Below are positions 28,203 to 37,988 of a stretch of DNA of 64,000 bases, piece after piece. The stretch is from Hoeflea phototrophica DFL-43 (lineage in GTDB: Bacteria; Pseudomonadota; Alphaproteobacteria; Rhizobiales; Rhizobiaceae). The notes beneath the pieces were generated by a model. The model was not told where the DNA came from, searched no databases, and saw only the letters and a program-made list of their open reading frames with translations. The stretch is from the NCBI RefSeq assembly GCF_000154705.2, contig NZ_CM002917.1, positions 3,483,853 through 3,547,852 on the forward strand. Reading direction: 5' to 3'. A program made the position numbers and the translations under genes. Positions within the stretch are counted from its first letter, which is position 1. Every line of letters begins with the position of its first letter.

Positions 28203-28862
28203 TCATAGATAGAGCCTTTCATACATGGTTCTGATAATGCCCGCGGTCACACCCCAGATGTGGTGCTCGCCATAGGGCATGACATAGTAATGCCGTTCAA
28301 CGTTTTCCCACACGCGGCTTTCACGCTTGTGATTGGCCGGATCCATCAGGAACGACAGCGGGGTTTGAAACACCGCATCGACCTCGGCGGGATTGGCGAC
28401 AAGCTCGTAGCCCGGCTGCACCACGGCCAGCACCGGCGTGATGCGAAACCCGGTGGACGTCAGATAGACCGGCAGGCGGCCCACCGGCTCGACAAAGCGG
28501 CGATCGAGCCCGATCTCCTCCTCCGCCTCGCGCATCGCGGCAATTTCGGCACTGCCGTCCTCCGGGTCGATCGCTCCGCCCGGAAACGCCACCTGTCCGG
28601 AATGCTTGCGCATGGCCACAGCCCGCCGCGTCAGGATCACCTGCGCATCGGCCCCGTCATCGGTCACCGGCACCAGCACCGCAGCCTCCCGCAGTTTGAT
28701 CCCATCGAGATGGACCATCAGATCCCGGTTGAGCACGTGATCCCCATGGGCCAGATGCGCCGGGTCGGCGCCAAGCGCATGATCAGGGTCATGGCCCCGT
28801 GCCCGTTTCCTGAAATCACGCGCATCAAAGCCGGACGGCAGCGCAGACGCAGCGGAACTCAA
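28203..28862 (-). CDS. CoA pyrophosphatase (Nudix, NudL-like)
   Basis: The 219-residue protein has a Nudix box beginning GGAIDPEDGS and ending REAEEEIGLD (near residues 95-119) and the adjacent UPF0035-type VAMRKHSGQVAFPGG. NudL-type enzymes cleave CoA to 3',5'-ADP and phosphopantetheine. It overlaps the DUF1285 gene by four bases and is followed by cca after ten bases (or overlaps it if the longer cca start is used). Confidence 0.92.
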   Translation of the reverse strand: MSSAASALPSGFDARDFRKRARGHDPDHALGADPAHLAHGDHVLNRDLMVHLDGIKLREAAVLVPVTDDGADAQVILTRRAVAMRKHSGQVAFPGGAIDPEDGSAEIAAMREAEEEIGLDRRFVEPVGRLPVYLTSTGFRITPVLAVVQPGYELVANPAEVDAVFQTPLSFLMDPANHKRESRVWENVERHYYVMPYGEHHIWGVTAGIIRTMYERLYL

Positions 28863-29479
28863 ACCTTGGCCTCCAGCTCGGCCATGGCCATCACCGGAAA
28901 GACAGCCCCGCCGGAGCTGATCGCAAACATCTCCTCGCCATCGATCTCCACCGCTTCGCCAAGCGCCAGCAGATCATAGGTCACGGCGCGATTGACCAGA
29001 GCCTCGAGCCGCCCGCGCACCAGAACATAGGGCTTGAGCTGCTCGGTCTCGCCATGGGTGGCAAACCTGAGCGGATTGTCCGGCCCGGCACGGACAATGT
29101 CACCGACATTGGTCCTGAAAGTGAGCACCTGACCACCCTCTTCTTCGCTCACCGTCATCTCCACAGCGACGAAAGGCGCATCCAGAACGCGAATTCCGAT
29201 CTTTTCCACAGGTGTAACGAGATAGATCCGGTTGTCACCGTCGCAGCGCAAAACAGTCGAAAAAAGCCGCACCAGCGCCGGCCGGCCGATTGGCGTGCCC
29301 ATGTAGAACCAGGTCCCGTCGGGCCTGATTTCCATGTCGATATCGCCGCAAAAGGGCGGATTCCAGCGCTCAACCGGCGGCAAACCGTCTTTTCCGGCAT
29401 TCCTGTCGGCCTGCGCACGCGTAATCATTGCCGCGAGATCGGCGGCATCTGTTTTCGCGTTGGTCCTTGTTTTTGCCAT
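28859..29479 (-). CDS. DUF1285 domain-containing protein
   Basis: The 206-residue cytoplasmic protein contains the DUF1285 pattern CGDIDMEIRPDGTWFYMGTPI near 44-62 and LVRLFSTVL following it. The N-terminal 30 residues are charged and helical. It is first in the DUF1285 / CoA pyrophosphatase / cca operon, divergent from the MoxR operon. Its function is not known. Confidence 0.93.
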   Translation of the reverse strand: MAKTRTNAKTDAADLAAMITRAQADRNAGKDGLPPVERWNPPFCGDIDMEIRPDGTWFYMGTPIGRPALVRLFSTVLRCDGDNRIYLVTPVEKIGIRVLDAPFVAVEMTVSEEEGGQVLTFRTNVGDIVRAGPDNPLRFATHGETEQLKPYVLVRGRLEALVNRAVTYDLLALGEAVEIDGEEMFAISSGGAVFPVMAMAELEAKV

Positions 29480-29594
29480 TGTCCTGTCCAGCTATGGTTA
29501 GAGGTAACCAGATAGTCAACACGGCGGCCCTTGTCAGCCTCTCCGCCTTCAATAAGCTATCCTTCAGGCCTATTACGATAACGCGGAGATTCCC

Positions 29595-30608
29595 ATGGGA
29601 CGCATCGAAACCAGCGCTGATCCGATTGACGAGAAAGCCGTGATCGCCGCTGCCGAGAAGGCACTGGCTGACATATCAGAAGTCAAGAAGGCGGTCTCCG
29701 AGGTGATCTTCGGACAGGAAAGCGTGGTCGAGCAGACCCTGCTCGCGGTGCTCTCGGGTGGCCATGCGCTGCTCGTCGGTGTCCCCGGTCTCGCCAAGAC
29801 CAAGCTGGTCACGACGCTTGGCGCGGTTCTTGGCCTGTCCGCAAACCGCATCCAGTTCACCCCGGACCTGATGCCGTCGGACATTTTGGGCTCGGAAGTG
29901 ATGGACCAGGACGAGAACAATCGCCGCTCGTTCCGGTTTCTGCCCGGCCCGGTGTTCACACAACTGCTGATGGCCGATGAGATCAACCGCGCCTCGCCGC
30001 GCACCCAGTCCGCGCTTTTGCAGGCGATGCAGGAGTATCATGTCACCGTGGCCGGCGCCGCCCATGATCTGCCGCGCCCCTTCCATGTGCTGGCAACCCA
30101 GAACCCGCTCGAGCAGGAAGGCACCTACCCCCTGCCCGAAGCCCAGCTCGACCGCTTCTTGCTGCAGGTCGACGTGTCCTATCCGGAAATGGCGGCAGAG
30201 CGCCGGATCCTGCTGGAAACCACCGGCGGTGCCGATGCCACGCCGCGCGCGGCCATCACCATGGAACGGCTTGCCGAGATCCAGGCCCTGATCCGCAAGA
30301 TGCCGGTGCCCGAATCGGTTGTCGATGCGATCCTCGAACTGGTCCGCGCCGCCCGTCCGGGACATGGCAATGCCAAGGTGGATGAGAGCGTCTCCTGGGG
30401 CCCCGGTCCGCGTGCCGGGCAGGCCATGATGCTGTGCACCCGCGCCCGCGCCCTCTATGACGGCCGTCTTGCGCCGTCCGTGGACGATGTCCGCGCTCTT
30501 GCCGAACCGATCCTGCAGCACCGCATGGCGCTGACCTTCTCGGCGCGCGCCGAAGGCATCGGGATTCGCGATGTGATCGCCGATCTCGTCGCCACGAAGG
30601 CCGGGTAA
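29595..30608 (+). CDS. MoxR family AAA+ ATPase
   Basis: The 337-residue protein has Walker A GVPGLAKTK, Walker B ADEINRASPR and the family segment LATQNPLEQEGTYPLPEAQLDRF (split here by convention) before the C-terminal helical lid. MoxR proteins act as chaperones that work with VWA-domain partners. It starts a four-gene operon with DUF58, DUF4159 and membrane proteins; the next gene begins three bases downstream. Targets in this organism are unknown. Confidence 0.94.
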   Translation: MGRIETSADPIDEKAVIAAAEKALADISEVKKAVSEVIFGQESVVEQTLLAVLSGGHALLVGVPGLAKTKLVTTLGAVLGLSANRIQFTPDLMPSDILGSEVMDQDENNRRSFRFLPGPVFTQLLMADEINRASPRTQSALLQAMQEYHVTVAGAAHDLPRPFHVLATQNPLEQEGTYPLPEAQLDRFLLQVDVSYPEMAAERRILLETTGGADATPRAAITMERLAEIQALIRKMPVPESVVDAILELVRAARPGHGNAKVDESVSWGPGPRAGQAMMLCTRARALYDGRLAPSVDDVRALAEPILQHRMALTFSARAEGIGIRDVIADLVATKAG

Positions 30609-30611
30609 CCG

Positions 30612-31529
30612 ATGGCTCCGGTCGGCCAGCTCACCCAACCCACCGCACGGCTGGATGCGCTCGCCCGGGCGCGCCAGCGCGCGGCGCTGCTGCCCGATTG
30701 CCTGGCCGAGGCCCGGCGTGTGGCCAACACGGTGATTGCCGGCTGGCACGGCCGCCGCAAGCGCGGCATTGGGGAAACCTTCTGGCAATTCCGGCCCTAT
30801 GTGGATGGCGAATCGCTGTCGCGCATCGATTGGCGCCGTTCGGCCCGCGACGACAATCTCTATGTCCGCGACCGCGAATGGGAAGCTGCCCACACCATCT
30901 GGCTCTGGGCCGACCGCTCGCCGTCAATGCTGTTCAAATCCGACACTGCGATGGTGGGCAAGGAAAGCCGCGCGCTGGTCTTGCTGCTGGCGCTCGCGGA
31001 AATTCTGGCGCGCTCCGGCGAGCGCATCGGCTGCCCCGGCGTGATGGAACCGGTCGCATCGCGCAACGCCGCCGAACGGCTGGCGCTCGCGCTCTCGCAT
31101 GCACCGGCTGAGACCGGACTGCCCGATCTCAGCCAGATCGGCAGGATGAGCGATGTGGTGCTGATCAGCGACTTTCTCGACGAGGCCGATGCCATGGAAA
31201 CATCCATAGGCCCTGCCGCAAAGCGCGGCATTCGTGGCCATGTGATCGAGATCTGCGACCCCGCCGAGGAAGTCTTTCCCTATTCCGGCCGGACCGAATT
31301 TCGTGATCCCGAAACCGGCCAGAAACTGGTCGCCGGCCGCGCCGAAACAGTTGCCGAGGATTACCGCCGGGCCTGGCTTGCCCGGCGGGAAACCATGGCC
31401 CAGAGCGTGCGCCGGCTCGGCTGGAGCTACCTGCCGCACCGCACGGACCGGCTCGCCTCCGAAGCCCTGGCCGCCGCCCACGGCCGGCTTTCCGGAATTC
31501 CTGCGGCAAGGAAGGTGGTGTCCACATGA
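30612..31529 (+). CDS. DUF58 domain-containing protein
   Basis: The 305-residue protein has the DUF58 motif GEDFWQFRPY-like segment (GIGETFWQFRPYVDGESLSR, near 50-69) followed by IDWRRSAR and WLWADRSPSM, the last being a VWA-like DxSxS region. DUF58 proteins nearly always accompany MoxR. Its stop overlaps the next start (ATGA), showing translational coupling. Confidence 0.93.
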   Translation: MAPVGQLTQPTARLDALARARQRAALLPDCLAEARRVANTVIAGWHGRRKRGIGETFWQFRPYVDGESLSRIDWRRSARDDNLYVRDREWEAAHTIWLWADRSPSMLFKSDTAMVGKESRALVLLLALAEILARSGERIGCPGVMEPVASRNAAERLALALSHAPAETGLPDLSQIGRMSDVVLISDFLDEADAMETSIGPAAKRGIRGHVIEICDPAEEVFPYSGRTEFRDPETGQKLVAGRAETVAEDYRRAWLARRETMAQSVRRLGWSYLPHRTDRLASEALAAAHGRLSGIPAARKVVST

Positions 31530-34351
31530 TCGCCGGTCTGCCCATTGCCTTCGGCGCTCCGGCCATCCTGTTCGGGCTCCTGGCCCTGCCGGTGATCTGG
31601 TGGCTGTTGCGGCTGACCCCGCCAAGACCGGCCGCTGAACCCTTCGCACCGCTGGCGATCCTGGCCCGCGTGCTCAAGCCCGAGGAAACCCCGTCGCGCA
31701 GCCCCTGGTGGCTGACCTTGCTCAGACTGCTGATAGCCGCTCTGGTGATCCTGGCGCTTGCCGAGCCGGTGCTCAATCCCCGCGACAGGGCGCTCAGCAC
31801 CAACGGACCGCTGGCTCTGATCATCGACAACAGCTGGGCCAGCGCCTCTGACTGGGATGCCCGCGTCGAGGCTGCCGAGGCGCTGATTGCCGAAGCAGAA
31901 AGCAGCAATCTGCCGGTGTCCATCGTTCTGACCGCCGACCGCCGCCATGACGCAACACCGACCACCGTCGAACGCGCCCGTGACCAACTACGTGCGGCCA
32001 AGCCGCGGCCTTTGAAGCCTGAGCGCGATGCCGCGGTCACCGCACTGATTGCAGCCTTCGGCGAAACCGCACCCGGCACCATCGCGTTCCTGACCGATGA
32101 CATCGACACCGAAGAGACCAACGCGGCACTCACCCGGCTCTCGGGCCTCAATCCTGCCGCCATCCGCATCATTGGCGCCGACGACCCTGCAGGCCTGATC
32201 CTGACCCAATCGGACAATGGCGCAGACTCTCTCACCGTCGAGGCCAGCCGTCTGGAAACCCAGGACTCCGAAAACTTCCGCCTCGTCGCCCGCGACAGCA
32301 AGGGCCGCGAGATTGCCACCGGTCCCTTGGCTTTCGATGCAGGCGAAGCGAGTGCCAGCGGCACCATCACCGCACCTTTCGAAATCCGCAACGACATTGC
32401 CCGGATCGATGTCCTCGGACGCGAAAGCGCTGCAGGCCAGCTACTTGACGACAGCTTTCGCCGCCGCCGTGTGGCGTTGATTTCCGGCGAGGCAGCCGAC
32501 ATCGCCCAGCCCCTGCTCTCACCGCTTTACTACATCAACCGTGCGCTCTCCCCCTATGCCGATCTGATCGAGGCCGAGACCGCCGACATGACCACGGCAG
32601 TCCCCGAACTACTCAGACTGTCGCCGGCCGTGATCGTGCTGGCCGACATCGGCACCCTGCCCGGCGAGGTCGCAGGCCCGCTCAATGAATGGATCGAACG
32701 CGGCGGTACACTGATACGCTTCGCCGGACCGCGGCTGGCCGCAGCACCCGCCGACGATCCGCTGGCGCCGGTGCTGCTGCGCAAGGGCGAGCGCGAACTG
32801 GGCGGCGCGCTGTCCTGGATCGAGCCACAGCCGCTGGCCGGCTATCCGCCCAACAGTCCCTTTGCCGGATTGCCGACCCCGCGCGACGTCACAGTCAGCC
32901 GCCAGGTTCTGGCCGAGCCCTCCGCAGAGCTCGCGGCGCGCACCTGGGCCAGTCTTGCGGATGGAACGCCACTGGTGACCGCGTCGGAGCGCGGTTCAGG
33001 CCGGATCGTGCTGTTTCATGTCACCGCGGAAGCCAGCTGGTCGACGCTTCCGATCTCTGGCCATTTCGTTGATATGCTCCGCCGCGTCGTTCAATTGTCC
33101 CGCGCCGTCAGCGGCGGCGGCGAGGCCGGATCCGGCATTCTGCCACCATGGCGCCTGCTTGACGCTTCGGGCGCGCTGCTTCCTGCAAGCGGTGACGCCA
33201 AACCGCTGGACCTGACCGGCACAGACACGATCCGCGCTGGCCATGACAATCCGCCCGGGCTCTACGGCACCGAGGACGGTTTCGTCGCCCTCAACCTGTT
33301 TGCCCCGGGCGAAACGCTCGCACCCATCGAGATTCCCGCCTTCGATGCACCGGTGACCCGGGCGCAACTGACCGGCGACAGCGCTGTGGATTTCAGGCCC
33401 TGGCTGTTCGGCGCTGCCCTTGCCGCGCTGCTCGCCGACACGCTGATCGTGCTGGTCCTGAATGGCGGCTTCCGCGGTGGCATGCGCCGCCGGGGCGTCA
33501 TACCCGCTTCAGCAGCAGCAGCCGCGGCACTGCTGCTGGCCATTGCCCTGCCGCTTGGCCTCGGCTTCGCTCCGGGCCCGGCCCATGCCCAGGATTCGCA
33601 GCCTGGCGACACCGAGCTCCTCGAAAGTCTTGACCAAACCCGCCTCGCCTATGTGATCACCGGCGACGACGACACCGACGAGACCAGCAAGATGGGCCTC
33701 GACAGCCTGTCGAATTTCCTCACAAGCCGCACCGCGCTGGAGCCCGGAACGGCCATCGGCGTCGACATCGAGACCGATCAGCTTGCACTGTACTCGCTGA
33801 TCTACTGGCCTATGAGCGAGGATGCGGATGATCCCTCCCCCGCCGCCATCAGCCGAATCGACGCCTATATGAAAAGCGGTGGCACGGTGCTGTTCGACAC
33901 CCGTGACCGGATCGCCGAACTTGGCGGCGGCTCGAGCAGCCTGACGCTGAAAATGCAGCGGATCCTCGCCAATCTCGACATCCCGCCGCTCGAGCCGGTG
34001 CCGGAAGACCACGTGCTGACAAAATCCTTCTTCCTGCTCGACGCCTTCCCAGGGCGCTATGCGGACGGGCCGCTCTGGGTCGAGGCAATCCCTGAAACCG
34101 AGGATCCGGCGACACGGCCTGCGCGCGCGGGCGACGGGGTCTCGTCGATCCTGATCACCGGCAACGACTTGGCCGCGGCCTGGGCGCTCGATGAACGCGG
34201 CTATCCGATGTTCTCGACGGTGCCGCCCGATCCCTGGCAGCGCGAATACGCCTATCGCGCCGGCGTCAACATCGTGATGTACATGCTCACCGGCAACTAC
34301 AAGGCCGACCAAGTGCACATTCCAGCTCTGCTCGAACGATTGGGGCAGTGA
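31526..34351 (+). CDS. DUF4159 domain-containing membrane protein (BatA-type N-terminus)
   Basis: The 941-residue protein begins with a BatA-type membrane region (two helices, about 5-75), followed by a large periplasmic part that includes a VWA-like segment (LALIIDNSWASASDWDARVE near 95), a glutamine-amidotransferase-like middle, another membrane helix pair near 630-690, and a C-terminal DUF4159 domain (LYSLIYWPMSEDADD...GGTVLFDTRD). The VWA-like segment lacks a clean DxSxS metal site. It acts with MoxR and DUF58, probably in envelope maintenance, which is inference. Confidence 0.88.
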   Translation: MIAGLPIAFGAPAILFGLLALPVIWWLLRLTPPRPAAEPFAPLAILARVLKPEETPSRSPWWLTLLRLLIAALVILALAEPVLNPRDRALSTNGPLALIIDNSWASASDWDARVEAAEALIAEAESSNLPVSIVLTADRRHDATPTTVERARDQLRAAKPRPLKPERDAAVTALIAAFGETAPGTIAFLTDDIDTEETNAALTRLSGLNPAAIRIIGADDPAGLILTQSDNGADSLTVEASRLETQDSENFRLVARDSKGREIATGPLAFDAGEASASGTITAPFEIRNDIARIDVLGRESAAGQLLDDSFRRRRVALISGEAADIAQPLLSPLYYINRALSPYADLIEAETADMTTAVPELLRLSPAVIVLADIGTLPGEVAGPLNEWIERGGTLIRFAGPRLAAAPADDPLAPVLLRKGERELGGALSWIEPQPLAGYPPNSPFAGLPTPRDVTVSRQVLAEPSAELAARTWASLADGTPLVTASERGSGRIVLFHVTAEASWSTLPISGHFVDMLRRVVQLSRAVSGGGEAGSGILPPWRLLDASGALLPASGDAKPLDLTGTDTIRAGHDNPPGLYGTEDGFVALNLFAPGETLAPIEIPAFDAPVTRAQLTGDSAVDFRPWLFGAALAALLADTLIVLVLNGGFRGGMRRRGVIPASAAAAAALLLAIALPLGLGFAPGPAHAQDSQPGDTELLESLDQTRLAYVITGDDDTDETSKMGLDSLSNFLTSRTALEPGTAIGVDIETDQLALYSLIYWPMSEDADDPSPAAISRIDAYMKSGGTVLFDTRDRIAELGGGSSSLTLKMQRILANLDIPPLEPVPEDHVLTKSFFLLDAFPGRYADGPLWVEAIPETEDPATRPARAGDGVSSILITGNDLAAAWALDERGYPMFSTVPPDPWQREYAYRAGVNIVMYMLTGNYKADQVHIPALLERLGQ

Positions 34352-34352
34352 G

Positions 34353-36416
34353 ATGAACATCGCCTTCAGCCCCCTGCTGCCTCTGCCATTGATTGCCGTG
34401 CTCGCGTTGGCCGCCGCCCTTCTGGTCGGCTGGGCCCTGTTCAGACGGATGCGCGGGGCGTTGCTGCGCGCGCTCGCGCTTGCTGCCCTTGTCCTGGCGC
34501 TTGCCAATCCCGTCGCCAATTTCGAGGAGCGCGAACCGGTCACCAGCATCGTTGCAATCGTTGTCGACCGCAGCCCCAGCCAGATGAGCATGGACCGCAC
34601 CGCGCGCACCGATGCGGCGCTCAAGGCGCTGACCGAGCGGTTGGCCCGCTACCCGTCCTTCGAAACCCGGATCATCGAGGCGGTCACCGATCCAGACGCA
34701 CAATCGCCCTCCACCCAGCTGTTCGAGGCTCTGGCCTCGGGCATTCGCGATGTCCCGAGCTCACGTCTCGCCGGCGCGGTGATGATCACCGACGGCCAGA
34801 TCCATGATGTGCCGGGCTCACTTGGCGCTCTGGGTCTTGATGCACCGTTGCACGGCCTCATCGTCGGCGATGAAAACGAGATCGACCGCCGGGTCGATGT
34901 CGTGCGCAGCCCGCGCTTCGGCATTGTCGGGGAGGATCAGGAGATCGTCTACCGGGTCAGCGATGACGGTGCGTCTGAGGGCTCTGTTCCGGTTGCAGTC
35001 ACCGTCCGGGTCAATGGAGAAGAGATTGCGGTCGAAACCGCCAACACCGGCGAGGACAGCTCGTTTTATCTCGACCTTCCGCGCGGCGGCGAGAACATCG
35101 TTGAGCTTTCCGTCGATGTGATTGATGACGAGGTCACGCCCGCCAACAACCGCGCCGTGGTGCTGATCGAGGGCATCCGCGAAAATCTCCGGGTGCTGCT
35201 GGTGTCCGGCGAGCCCCATGCCGGCGAGCGCGCCTGGCGCAACCTGCTCAAATCCGACGCCGCCGTGGATCTGGTGCATTTCACCATTCTGCGGCCACCG
35301 GAAAAACAGGACGGAACGCCGATCTCCGAGCTCTCGCTGATCGCCTTTCCGACCCGCGAACTCTTCGTCGAGAAGATCGACGAGTTCGACCTGATCATTT
35401 TTGACCGCTACCAGAACCGCGGCGTGCTGCCGGTGCTCTACTACGATTACATCGCCCGCTATGTCGAAGAAGGCGGCGCGCTGCTGGTTGCGGCCGGGCC
35501 GGAACTGGCGGGCATCGAATCCATTGCCGAAACCCCGCTGGCGCCCGCACTTCCGGCGTTGCCGACAGGCGACGTGACGCTGTCCGGCTTCTATCCCCGT
35601 CTCTCCGATGATGGCCGGCGTCATCCCGTCACCCGCGATCTGCCCGGCGGCGGCATCGAACCGCCCGGCTGGGGCCGCTGGTTCCGCACCGTCGGCGTAC
35701 GCGACACGATCGGCGACGAGGTTATGCAGGGCGCTGACGGCCAACCATTGCTGGTGCTCAACCGCTTTGGTGACGGCCGGGTGGCAATGCTGCTGTCCGA
35801 TCATGGCTGGCTCTGGGCCCGCGGCTTTGAAGGCGGCGGCCCGCATGTCGCGCTCTACCGCCGCATCGCGCATTGGCTGATGCAGGAACCGTCTCTCGAA
35901 GAGGAAGCGGTGCGTGCCACGGCCCTGGGCCGGACCTTGCGCATCGAGCGTCAGACCATGAGCGAGACCACCGGTCCCGCAACCGTGAAACTGCCCTCGG
36001 GCGAAGTCCGCGATGTGCAGCTCCAGCCCACCGAAGAAGGGCTGTTCACTGCAGAACTGGCACTTGACGAACCCGGCCTTGTGGAAGTGACATCGGGCGA
36101 GCTGACGGCGTTGGCCCATGTCGGCGCAGTCGATGCACCCGAATTCCGCGCCACTGTTTCAACAACCAGCGTTCTGGACCCGGTTGCAGCTGAGAGCGGT
36201 GGACTTGTGGCCCGGGTCAATGCGGCGGCCACCAATCTGCCACAGATCCTGCCCACCCGCGCGGCCTCGGTGAACGCAGGCGACCGCATGGGTCTGCGCG
36301 CCAGCAACGAAAGCGTGCTCAAGGGCGTGCGCGCCGTGCCGTTGTTCGGCGGGTTTCTGGGGCTGGCCCTGTTGATCCTGGCGCTGGGTGCAACCTGGTT
36401 CCGCGAAGGCCGCTAA
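34353..36416 (+). CDS. Membrane protein with VWA-like and amidotransferase-like regions
   Basis: The 687-residue protein has two N-terminal membrane helices, a VWA-like domain (VAIVVDRSPSQMSMD near 67 with the DxSxS metal motif), a class I glutamine amidotransferase-like region in the middle, and a C-terminal helix (GGFLGLALLILALGATWF). It begins one base after the DUF4159 gene stop and ends the four-gene MoxR operon. Family name uncertain; often called hypothetical membrane protein. Confidence 0.82.
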   Translation: MNIAFSPLLPLPLIAVLALAAALLVGWALFRRMRGALLRALALAALVLALANPVANFEEREPVTSIVAIVVDRSPSQMSMDRTARTDAALKALTERLARYPSFETRIIEAVTDPDAQSPSTQLFEALASGIRDVPSSRLAGAVMITDGQIHDVPGSLGALGLDAPLHGLIVGDENEIDRRVDVVRSPRFGIVGEDQEIVYRVSDDGASEGSVPVAVTVRVNGEEIAVETANTGEDSSFYLDLPRGGENIVELSVDVIDDEVTPANNRAVVLIEGIRENLRVLLVSGEPHAGERAWRNLLKSDAAVDLVHFTILRPPEKQDGTPISELSLIAFPTRELFVEKIDEFDLIIFDRYQNRGVLPVLYYDYIARYVEEGGALLVAAGPELAGIESIAETPLAPALPALPTGDVTLSGFYPRLSDDGRRHPVTRDLPGGGIEPPGWGRWFRTVGVRDTIGDEVMQGADGQPLLVLNRFGDGRVAMLLSDHGWLWARGFEGGGPHVALYRRIAHWLMQEPSLEEEAVRATALGRTLRIERQTMSETTGPATVKLPSGEVRDVQLQPTEEGLFTAELALDEPGLVEVTSGELTALAHVGAVDAPEFRATVSTTSVLDPVAAESGGLVARVNAAATNLPQILPTRAASVNAGDRMGLRASNESVLKGVRAVPLFGGFLGLALLILALGATWFREGR

Positions 36417-36488
36417 GTCTGCACAAAGAAAGCGGCGGCGACAATGTCGTGGCCACCGCAAACATCCTGCTGTTTTGGAAAATGGCGT

Positions 36489-37985
36489 TCAGCTCGCTTC
36501 TGACAGCGTTGTCTCGATACTGTCGAAATACCCCATCTGGTCTTCGGCCCAGGCCTTGATGCCGTAACGCTTCACGGTTTCGCGCATCATGGCCATGCGT
36601 TTACGGCGCTCCTCCTCCGGCATGGCCAGAGCCTGTTCGATCGCCTGATCCATCGAGCGGTGAGAAAACGGATTGGTGATGACCGCCGAGGACAGTTCAA
36701 CCGAAGCACCGGCAAATTCGGACAACACCAGCACGCCATCGCCATCGGTACGGGCCGCCACATATTCCTTGCAGACCAGATTCATGCCGTCGGCCAGCGG
36801 TGTGATCCAGCAGACATCTGCCTGCTGGTAATAGGCAATCAGGTCCTTGAACGATACCGCCGTCGAAATCAGCGCCACGGGCTGCCATTCGAACGATCCG
36901 AAAGTGCCGTTGATACGACCGGCAACCTGTTCGATTTCGCCCTGAATCTCTTCATAGGCCGCCATGTTGCGGTTGGCGCCGACGGACACATGCATCAGCC
37001 GCACATTGCCATGCAACTCCGGATGGGCCTGCAGCAACCGTTCATAGCTCTCGAGCTGCTGCACACCGCCCTTGGTGTAGTCCGTTCGGCCGACCGAAAG
37101 AACAAGTTTGCAATCGCCCAGCTCGGAGCGGATCGCCGCAACGTTCTCGCAGGTTTCCTCGGAAGCGGCGCATTCCTGGATATAGTCCCAGTCAATGCCG
37201 ACAGGCGCGCTGGAAATCTTGATCCGGCGTCCTTGATACATCACCGCTTCAGGCACCCGCCGGTCCGACAGCGCTGTTCCTTCCCAGATGAAATCGGGGT
37301 TCACATCCTTGCGTTCCACAGGACCGACTTCCAGAAGGCTCTGCGCGACATGGACAAAATTGACCGCATAGCGCGGGATATGAAACCCCACCACATCGCA
37401 TGCCAAAAGGCTTTCGACGATCTCGCGCCTCCACGGCAGCACGTTGAACATGTCCGCTGAAGGAAACGGCGTGTGGTGGAAGAATGAAATTCGCACATCG
37501 GGCCTGAGCTTGCGCAGATATCCCGGAACCAGCCAGAGATTGTAATCATGCACCCACACCACAGCGCCCGGCGCCGCTTCAGCGGCGGCGGCTTCGGCAA
37601 AGGCCCAGTTCACTTCACGGAACGTCGGCCAGTCGACGGGGTCATAATTGTAGCGTTCCTTGAACGAATGCAGGATCGGCCAGAACGCTTCCTTCGAGGT
37701 GATGTGATAAAAGCTCGACACTTGGTCGGGCGTCAAAGGCAGCCGGGTGACCGAGTATTTGCCGTAACTGTCCTCGATGTCGATGACCCGTTCGAAATCG
37801 GGATTGGCCGCATCCTCGGCGAGTTTCCAGGCAACCCAGGCCCCCTTGTCGACGCGGCCGAAAAAACCCTTCAGGGTCGGCACGATGCCATTTGGGCTCT
37901 TGTTCTCCCTGAGGACGATCTTACCGTCCTCTTCGACTTCCTCGTAGGGTTGGCGATGATAAACAATGACGAGATCACTGGCCAT
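36489..37985 (-). CDS. ggpS: Glucosylglycerol-phosphate synthase
   Basis: GgpS joins ADP-glucose and glycerol 3-phosphate to give glucosylglycerol phosphate, the precursor of a salt-protective solute. The 498-residue GT20 protein would often be called trehalose-6-phosphate synthase, but signature stretches match cyanobacterial GgpS as I remember it: [15 protein letters not shown] near 28, [18 protein letters not shown] near 90 (split), [16 protein letters not shown] and GRTDYTKG. Context is decisive: a phosphatase gene lies three bases upstream and gpsA, which makes the acceptor, heads the operon. Confidence 0.9.
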   Translation of the reverse strand: MASDLVIVYHRQPYEEVEEDGKIVLRENKSPNGIVPTLKGFFGRVDKGAWVAWKLAEDAANPDFERVIDIEDSYGKYSVTRLPLTPDQVSSFYHITSKEAFWPILHSFKERYNYDPVDWPTFREVNWAFAEAAAAEAAPGAVVWVHDYNLWLVPGYLRKLRPDVRISFFHHTPFPSADMFNVLPWRREIVESLLACDVVGFHIPRYAVNFVHVAQSLLEVGPVERKDVNPDFIWEGTALSDRRVPEAVMYQGRRIKISSAPVGIDWDYIQECAASEETCENVAAIRSELGDCKLVLSVGRTDYTKGGVQQLESYERLLQAHPELHGNVRLMHVSVGANRNMAAYEEIQGEIEQVAGRINGTFGSFEWQPVALISTAVSFKDLIAYYQQADVCWITPLADGMNLVCKEYVAARTDGDGVLVLSEFAGASVELSSAVITNPFSHRSMDQAIEQALAMPEEERRKRMAMMRETVKRYGIKAWAEDQMGYFDSIETTLSEAS

Positions 37986-37988
37986 GAG

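Noticed and set aside
36417..36488. Terminator between the MoxR operon and ggpS
   Set aside because: Only a weak, imperfect stem with no T-run was seen, so I did not list it as a feature.
36489..37985. Annotation as trehalose-6-phosphate synthase (OtsA)
   Set aside because: Sequence signatures and the adjoining phosphatase and gpsA genes favour glucosylglycerol-phosphate synthase; no otsB-like trehalose context is present.
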